From assembly GCA_034666985.1 (NCBI GenBank), contig JAXDKS010000045.1:103662-167661 (forward strand): DNA of 64,000 nucleotides. The letters are read 5' to 3'. The stretch comes from DATARR01 sp034666985 (GTDB lineage: Bacteria; Acidobacteriota; Thermoanaerobaculia; Multivoradales; UBA5704). The position numbers and the translations under genes are program-made. Below are positions 59,816 to 64,000 of this stretch, in pieces; position 1 is the stretch's first letter; each line of letters starts with the position of its first letter. The notes beneath the pieces are model-generated. The model saw nothing but the letters and a program-made list of their open reading frames with translations. It searched no databases and was not told the DNA's origin.

Positions 59816-60391
59816 ATGGCACAATTCAAGGCGTTTCTACCGGGCGTGGAAGTCTACGGCGCCGTCGTCTTCGCGGTCCTTAACGGCATGGGGGATTTCA
59901 GGAGCCGGGCCGAGGGGATCCTCGCGCAGCACGGGATCAAGAAGCCGCAGCCGGAATCCTGGTATCCCCAGCAGGCGTGGCTCGACTCCTTCAAGACCAT
60001 CGCCGAGAAGATCGGCCCGCGCACCCTGTTCGCGATCGGCAAGCAGATCCTGGAGGTGGTGGAGTGGCCGGACTGGATCAACAGCCTGCCGACCGGCATG
60101 ACGGCCATCGACATGAACTACCACCTGCGCCACCGGTTGAACGGCGTGCCCATGCTGGACGAGAAGACTGGCGAGATGACGGAAGGCATCGGCCACTATG
60201 ATTTCAAGGGGATCACGGGAGACAGCTCAGCCGTCATGGTCTGCAACAACCCCTACCCCTCCGAATTCGACCGTGGCCTCCTCACCGCCATGGGCCGGCG
60301 CTTCAAGCCGAGCCTGGAAGTGACCCTGGACACCACCCAACCCACCCGAGCGAAAGGCGCGGACTCCTGCACCTATCTGATTGAGTGGTAA
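59816..60391 (+). CDS. Protein of unknown function, 191 residues
   Basis: No family could be named with confidence. A motif-like core is WLDSFKTIAEKIGPRTLFAI, then IDMNYHLRHRLNG, then a beta segment (GHYDFKGITGDSSAVMVCNN, NPYPSEFDRGLLTAMGRRF) with one conserved-looking Cys. The pattern, a helical front and a Cys-Asn-Asn-Pro-Tyr-Pro loop, is reminiscent of ligand-binding V4R-type sensors. The ATG is preceded by a purine stretch but the GC-rich neighbourhood lacks a clear promoter. The next gene, 150 bases on, may be a partner. Confidence 0.7.
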   Translation: MAQFKAFLPGVEVYGAVVFAVLNGMGDFRSRAEGILAQHGIKKPQPESWYPQQAWLDSFKTIAEKIGPRTLFAIGKQILEVVEWPDWINSLPTGMTAIDMNYHLRHRLNGVPMLDEKTGEMTEGIGHYDFKGITGDSSAVMVCNNPYPSEFDRGLLTAMGRRFKPSLEVTLDTTQPTRAKGADSCTYLIEW

Positions 60392-60541
60392 AAATGAATG
60401 GTAAACACGGCCGTCCGGCGAGGAGGGGCGGAGGCCCGAACGCCTACCGGATCCACAACGGCTGCGATAGATCGCCCCGTCGTCCCACTACCTGGTTGAC
60501 GGCAGGCACTGGAGCCGCCGCGGATACCAGGAGAGACGATC

Positions 60542-60877
60542 ATGGCGAAACTGTTCATCGAGAAGCTCAAGTGCGTGCGCAAGACCGACGACCCCGGAAA
60601 CAACGATGAGGTCTACATGGAGATGAAAACGGACGGCCTGGAGGGCCGGCTTCCTGACAAGGGCGAGTGGGAGATGAGCGACGGCGATACTCGGGACATC
60701 CAGAGGGAGTACTCGTTCCTGGCCGACTTCTTCGTCGGGGTTTTCGAAAGCGACACCGGCAACGACGATACGATCGGCGAGTACACGTTCCAGGTGAACA
60801 AGCAGCCGCCAGCATCACCGCTGATCCTGACCGGCGAAAGCAGCAGGTACGAGCTGTCGTTCCGGTATACCGCTTGA
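60542..60877 (+). CDS. Small C2-like beta-sandwich protein, unknown function
   Basis: A 111-residue protein with no signal peptide and a good GGAGAG site before ATG 60542. LKCVRKTDDPGNNDEVYMEM, DGDTRDIQREYSFLADFFVG and FESDTGNDDTIGEYTFQVN are rich in Asp/Glu/Asn loops like those of calcium-binding C2-type beta-sandwich domains seen in secreted or effector proteins. This is resemblance only. It follows the 191-residue unknown gene by 150 bases. Confidence 0.65.
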   Translation: MAKLFIEKLKCVRKTDDPGNNDEVYMEMKTDGLEGRLPDKGEWEMSDGDTRDIQREYSFLADFFVGVFESDTGNDDTIGEYTFQVNKQPPASPLILTGESSRYELSFRYTA

Positions 60878-60967
60878 GACAAGAGCCCGGCCGGAGTGGC
60901 GGCTGCCTGAACGGAGCCGCCACCCGGGCGTTCAGTCACGGATGGTCCTGCACGGGATGGTCTTGCT

Positions 60968-61876
60968 TCAGCCTTGCTGTTGCAGGAAAGTCCCGCGGCG
61001 CAGTTGGGTGAGCGCCTCTTCAAGCTGGGCGCGGGTGTTCATGACGATCGGCCCGTGCCAGGCGACCGGCTCTTCCAGAGGCTTTCCCGAAGCCAGCAGG
61101 AAGCGGATGCCGTTCTCTCCAGCCTGCACGACGACCTCGTCACCGCGGTCGAAGACGACCAGGGAACGGTTCCCGGCGGTCTCCCACGTCGCGGGCCCAT
61201 CGCCGTCGATGGGCTCGGTGAGGACTCCACGCGGTGCCGACGCGTTGGCGAAGCGGCCCGAGCCCTCGAAAACGTAGGCGAAGGCGTGGCGCGAGGTCTC
61301 GACCGGCAACGCCTTGCGTTTCCCCGGCGGTACCCAGATGTCAATATAGCTCGGGTCGGCGGCGATCCCGTCGACCGGTCCGGTCTTGCCCCAGAAGGTG
61401 CCGCAGAGGATGCGGGCTCGGGTGCCGTCGTCGTCGGTCACCTCCGGAATCTCGGCGGAGCGAACGTCCTGGTATCGCGGCACCGTCATCTTGAGCGACG
61501 CCGGGAGGTTCGCCCAGAGCTGAAAGCCGTGCATGCGGCCGGCCTCGTCGCCCTTCGGCATCTCCTGGTGGATGATGCCGCGGCCGGCGGTCATCCACTG
61601 CAAGTCCCCGGCGCCGAGCGCGCCCTGATTGCCAAGGCTGTCATTGTGATTCACGGTGCCCGAAAGCACATAGGTGATCGTCTCGATGCCCCGATGTGGA
61701 TGCCACGGAAAGCCGGCCTGATAATCCTGCGGCCGGTCGTTGCGAAAGTCGTCGAACAGCAGGAAAGGATCGAAATCCCCAGTCTCGCCAAATCCAAAAG
61801 CCCGCCGTAGATGAACGCCGGCGCCCTCGACGGTCGGGGTGGCCTGCGAGACTTGCTTGATGGAACGAATAGACAT
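60968..61876 (-). CDS. Pirin-family protein
   Basis: A 302-residue bicupin. DPFLLFDDFRNDRPQDYQAG, FPWHPHRGIETITYVLSG with the metal-binding His pair, and LQWMTAGRGIIHQEMPKG define pirin; the C-terminal cupin follows. Pirins bind iron or other metals and can act as quercetinases or redox regulators. ATG 61876 has GGAGG just upstream. It stands alone; the SH3 lipoprotein gene lies upstream on the same strand. Confidence 0.92.
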   Translation of the reverse strand: MSIRSIKQVSQATPTVEGAGVHLRRAFGFGETGDFDPFLLFDDFRNDRPQDYQAGFPWHPHRGIETITYVLSGTVNHNDSLGNQGALGAGDLQWMTAGRGIIHQEMPKGDEAGRMHGFQLWANLPASLKMTVPRYQDVRSAEIPEVTDDDGTRARILCGTFWGKTGPVDGIAADPSYIDIWVPPGKRKALPVETSRHAFAYVFEGSGRFANASAPRGVLTEPIDGDGPATWETAGNRSLVVFDRGDEVVVQAGENGIRFLLASGKPLEEPVAWHGPIVMNTRAQLEEALTQLRRGTFLQQQG

Positions 61877-61992
61877 GGAAGCCTCCTCGCTTGTGGGATG
61901 CTGCCTGCCGTACAACTTACGCCGGAAGGCGGAAATTCCCGCAGGGGGGCGCGTTGGCGTCACTCAGAGGGGATAGCTCGCGCGGGAGGCTT

Positions 61993-62011
61993 CCGGGAAT
62001 CTCATTCCCGG
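61993..62011 (-). terminator. Hairpin after the SH3 lipoprotein gene
   Basis: CCGGGAAT and ATTCCCGG are perfect 8-base arms around CTC. It lies nine bases past the stop of the minus-strand lipoprotein gene. No T-tract follows, so termination is only possible. Confidence 0.45.
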
Positions 62012-62019
62012 GCTCTCCT

Positions 62020-62628
62020 TCAAAACTGGCGTGTGAACGTGTAGAAGAAGGGCCGCGGCTTGCAATTCTTCGTTGGCGGCAGAAAGCGTACTCGTTGCAG
62101 GTCAGCAAGGGCTTGCTTCTCAGCAGCAGGGTCCCCCGGCAAGGTCTCCAACACGCGGGTGTTGACGATCCGGGCGTTCGCATCGAACTCTGCTTCAATG
62201 ACTACGTTGCCGTGGGGTCCGTTCTCTTTGAAGGCGAAGACGGGTGTTTCGAGGATGCGAGGTGCGGCGCGGTCAGTGGTGCAGGTGGATGCTACGAGGG
62301 CGGACGGTTGAATGAAGCCGGTCACGCCTGAGGCAGCCCGAACCTGGAGCCAGTCGGTCGTGCGCTGGATCAAGAATAGTTCCTCACCGGAAGAAAGCGT
62401 GGCGACGACCGCACTCGAAGTCGAAGGCTCCGCATAGAGGAGAGCGCTGGCGGCGTCCAGGGTCAGCGTCCCCAGATACCCTTGGGTTGGCGTCGTGGCT
62501 GGCGTTGTCGAAGGGAGCTCTTGGGCGCGCGGCGGGGTGGTTCCGCTGGGAGCGGAAGAGCAGCCCGCAAAGCCTGTGAGTGCCAGGACAAGGCCAAGAG
62601 ACAAGGCGAATTTGAGGAGCGCAGACAT
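62020..62628 (-). CDS. SH3b-domain lipoprotein
   Basis: A 202-residue lipoprotein (LTGFAGC, Cys23). After a Ser/Thr/Pro-rich linker come an SH3b-like fold (ASALLYAEPSTSSAVVATLS, LFLIQRTTDWLQVRAASGV) and a C-terminal segment (VIEAEFDANARIVNTRVLET, LQRVRFLPPTKNCKPRPFFY) that resembles a TonB-C-like beta domain. It may bind cell wall at the outer membrane. ATG 62628 has AAGGAG upstream. Two cysteines in the mature part may pair. Confidence 0.75.
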   Translation of the reverse strand: MSALLKFALSLGLVLALTGFAGCSSAPSGTTPPRAQELPSTTPATTPTQGYLGTLTLDAASALLYAEPSTSSAVVATLSSGEELFLIQRTTDWLQVRAASGVTGFIQPSALVASTCTTDRAAPRILETPVFAFKENGPHGNVVIEAEFDANARIVNTRVLETLPGDPAAEKQALADLQRVRFLPPTKNCKPRPFFYTFTRQF

Positions 62629-63069
62629 GGGATCTCCTTGATGATGGATTTGGATCCTAATCCTGATCATCTCATACCCGCCCACCAGTGGCAAAGATAC
62701 CTTGGAGCCCGTAGCCGACTTCTCCCATGACTCCAAATTACTAGTCGGGTAAGCAACCAACGTCTGAGGGACGGGGCCCAGCCGGGCGAAGAGAGCCGAA
62801 CAAGGCTTACTCAAGGCTGAACTAAGGCTTTTCCTTCCGCGTAGGCGTGGCGAGTAATCAGCACTTCCCCATGGACCTCCCCCTTGAAAGGATGAGCAGG
62901 CTTGAGGAATGGGCTCTCTGGGTATGGTAAGCCGGCCAACCAACGTTCAGCGGCCGGGCGGGCGCTCGACCAGTTCTCGAATCACAACGACCGCGACGCC
63001 CGCCTACCTCCTGGGTCCGCCCGGCCTGTTCCCCTTGCACTTCCGCCTGCACGCTTCCACGTTGCAACC
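62629..63069. other. 440-bp gap without a clear gene
   Basis: Between the SH3 lipoprotein start and the VOC stop no convincing gene was found. Base composition is lower in GC than the neighbours around 62700-62860. An AAGGCT motif recurs three times with a 12-13-base spacing near 62805-62830. Short open frames on both strands look like shadows. A remnant gene is possible. Confidence 0.5.
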
Positions 63070-63555
63070 TCAACCGCGGCGCGCCGCCTCGATTGCAGCG
63101 ATGTCGATCTTTGTCATCTGCATCATCGCATCGAACGCGCGCTTGGCGACGGCGGGATCGGGATCGGTGATCGCGTTCGTCAAAGCCAGCGGCGTAATCT
63201 GCCAGGACAATCCCCATTTGTCCTTGCACCAGCCGCACGCGCTCTCTTCGCCGCCGTTTCCGACGATCGCGTTCCAGTAGCGATCCGTTTCGGCTTGGTC
63301 AGCGGTTGCGACCTGAAACGAGAACGCTTCGCTGTGCTTGAACGCAGATCCGCCGTTGAGCCCGAGGCAGGGAATGCCCATCACGGTAAACCAGACCGTC
63401 AACACATCCCCTTTCTTCCCGGACGGAAAGTCTCCCGGTGCGCGGTGCACCGCGCCGACGGACGAATCGGGAAAGGTCTTGGCGTAAAACCGCGCCGCGT
63501 CCTCGGCGTCGCCATCATACCAAAGGCAAATCGTGTTCTTTGCAGGCTTTACCAT
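63070..63555 (-). CDS. VOC-family (PhnB-like) protein
   Basis: A 161-residue vicinal-oxygen-chelate protein. TICLWYDGDAEDAARFYAKT, VLTVWFTVMGIPCLGLNGGS, FSFQVATADQAETDRYWNAI and CGWCKDKWGLSWQITPLALT match the PhnB/3-demethylubiquinone-methyltransferase-like subfamily. Its substrate is unknown. ATG 63555 is chosen for the GGAGGAG upstream. Confidence 0.9.
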   Translation of the reverse strand: MVKPAKNTICLWYDGDAEDAARFYAKTFPDSSVGAVHRAPGDFPSGKKGDVLTVWFTVMGIPCLGLNGGSAFKHSEAFSFQVATADQAETDRYWNAIVGNGGEESACGWCKDKWGLSWQITPLALTNAITDPDPAVAKRAFDAMMQMTKIDIAAIEAARRG

Positions 63556-63713
63556 GTCACTCTCCTCCATCGTGATGAGCCACCCGAAGCCGGAGTACAC
63601 CATGCGCTCGCAGTCAAAGGGCATTGGCTCGGCCGACCTTTTCCGCGCAATGTGGTGAAGCAACATCCATACCATTCCGGCGCCACAGAAGAGGAGAAGA
63701 GGAGCCTGGCACT

Positions 63714-63750
63714 CAGCAGCCAGCCAGCCAGCAGCAGCCAGCAGCCAGCC
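63714..63750. repeat. CAGC/CCAG microsatellite-like run
   Basis: A run of CAGC and CCAG words with a small hairpin (CGGCTGAGCCG) about 13 bases downstream. It lies in the 360-base gap between the VOC gene and the transposase start. Confidence 0.6.
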
Positions 63751-63914
63751 CGGCTGCACCTCGGCTGAGCCGACCGGCTGGCTCGGGTTTTCTACTTCCT
63801 CATTGAGAGGCATGGATTAGAGCCCTTAGGACTCCAATCGTTGTCTACATAGACTACGAGTCAGGAGGTTGTAAGGTTGTAAGATGGCCGCGAGTTTTTC
63901 CGTCTTTATAGGGT

Positions 63915-64000
63915 ATGGCCAGAAAACTTCGCTGCATACCCGACCCCAACTCCCTCGTCTCCATCACCTGCCGGACCGTCCAGGGAAGATTCCTGTTCAA
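63915..64000 (+). CDS. REP-associated tyrosine transposase (Y1), N terminus only
   Basis: The first 28 codons of a gene that continues past the window. The peptide starts MARKLRCIPDPNSLVSITCR and goes on to TVQGRFLF, the usual start of IS200-like/RAYT transposases in related genomes. The enzyme would cut and join single-stranded hairpin DNA. The catalytic HUH motif is not yet reached. It is a plausible mobiliser of the palindromic elements at 6.56, 30.7, 36.4, 40.0 and 54.6 kb. Directly upstream, a GGTTGTAA word is repeated in tandem. Confidence 0.7.
   Translation, partial: MARKLRCIPDPNSLVSITCRTVQGRFLF

Noticed and set aside
62858..63069. Small genes on both strands in the 62.9-63.1 kb gap
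   Set aside because: They lack ribosome sites, domains and usual composition. The true VOC gene begins elsewhere.

Overview
The window is a GC-rich bacterial chromosome segment with almost no space between genes. Many genes are coupled by ATGA, GTGA or TGATG overlaps, and GTG and TTG starts are common. Two DUF4388 (PATAN) proteins, a DUF1844 protein, a dnaK-hsp20-hspR cluster, an RsbU/RsbW/STAS-type signalling set, many S9 peptidases and a membrane phosphatase ending in LRSLGYL together suggest Acidobacteriota, most likely the Thermoanaerobaculia. This is inferred from gene content. There is no rRNA or tRNA gene here to anchor it. No prophage, CRISPR array or complete insertion sequence was seen.

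Layout. 1-6.6 kb: the end of an ArnT-like glycosyltransferase gene, then a TolC/adaptor/RND efflux operon. 6.6-12.2 kb: metal handling, with an NRAMP transporter fused to a universal stress domain and a copZ-copA-csoR copper operon that has a candidate CsoR operator. 12.2-19 kb: an orphan antitoxin, a DJ-1/PfpI protein, a P450, a 21-bp repeat array, a deoC-ALDH16-like pair and vapBC. 19-30.4 kb: a SpoIID/SPOR lipoprotein, a membrane protein, a DnaC-like ATPase, hspR-hsp20-dnaK, DUF4388, TPR and DUF1844 proteins, and mazG. 30.4-36.4 kb: an orphan antitoxin, a second repeat array, a RES/Xre toxin-antitoxin pair, and a tesA-type esterase divergent from ybbA-ybbP. 36.6-44.3 kb: an envelope cluster (YibQ-type deacetylase, a CtpA relative lacking its catalytic dyad, EnvC), a prolyl oligopeptidase and a membrane phosphatase. 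44.3-50 kb: a third repeat array, ExbB, prenyl synthase, RsbW-STAS, CPBP protease and a glutaryl-CoA-dehydrogenase-like enzyme. 50-64 kb: GlpX, dCTP deaminase, DUF4388, a nucleotidyltransferase pair, Mpg, a beta-helix transferase, an RsbU-like phosphatase, DacB, an S9 peptidase, two unknown proteins, pirin, an SH3 lipoprotein, a VOC protein and the first codons of a REP-associated tyrosine transposase.

The most unusual content is non-coding. Three intergenic arrays (14.4, 30.9 and 44.3 kb) have unrelated sequences but the same 21-bp period, which equals two DNA helical turns and seven codons. A separate family of nested palindromes (6.56, 36.4, 40.0 and 54.6 kb) sits mostly between convergent genes. 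Another element at 30.7 kb is built from three GAA-loop hairpins. The transposase start at 63.9 kb is a plausible mobiliser of the palindromes.

The genes work together in a few visible ways. CopZ, CopA and CsoR form a self-regulated copper export unit. DeoC makes acetaldehyde that the neighbouring dehydrogenase could oxidise. EnvC, the CtpA relative and the deacetylase form a cell-wall remodelling operon. The PP2C phosphatase and the RsbW-STAS protein may belong to one partner-switching pathway although they lie about 8 kb apart.
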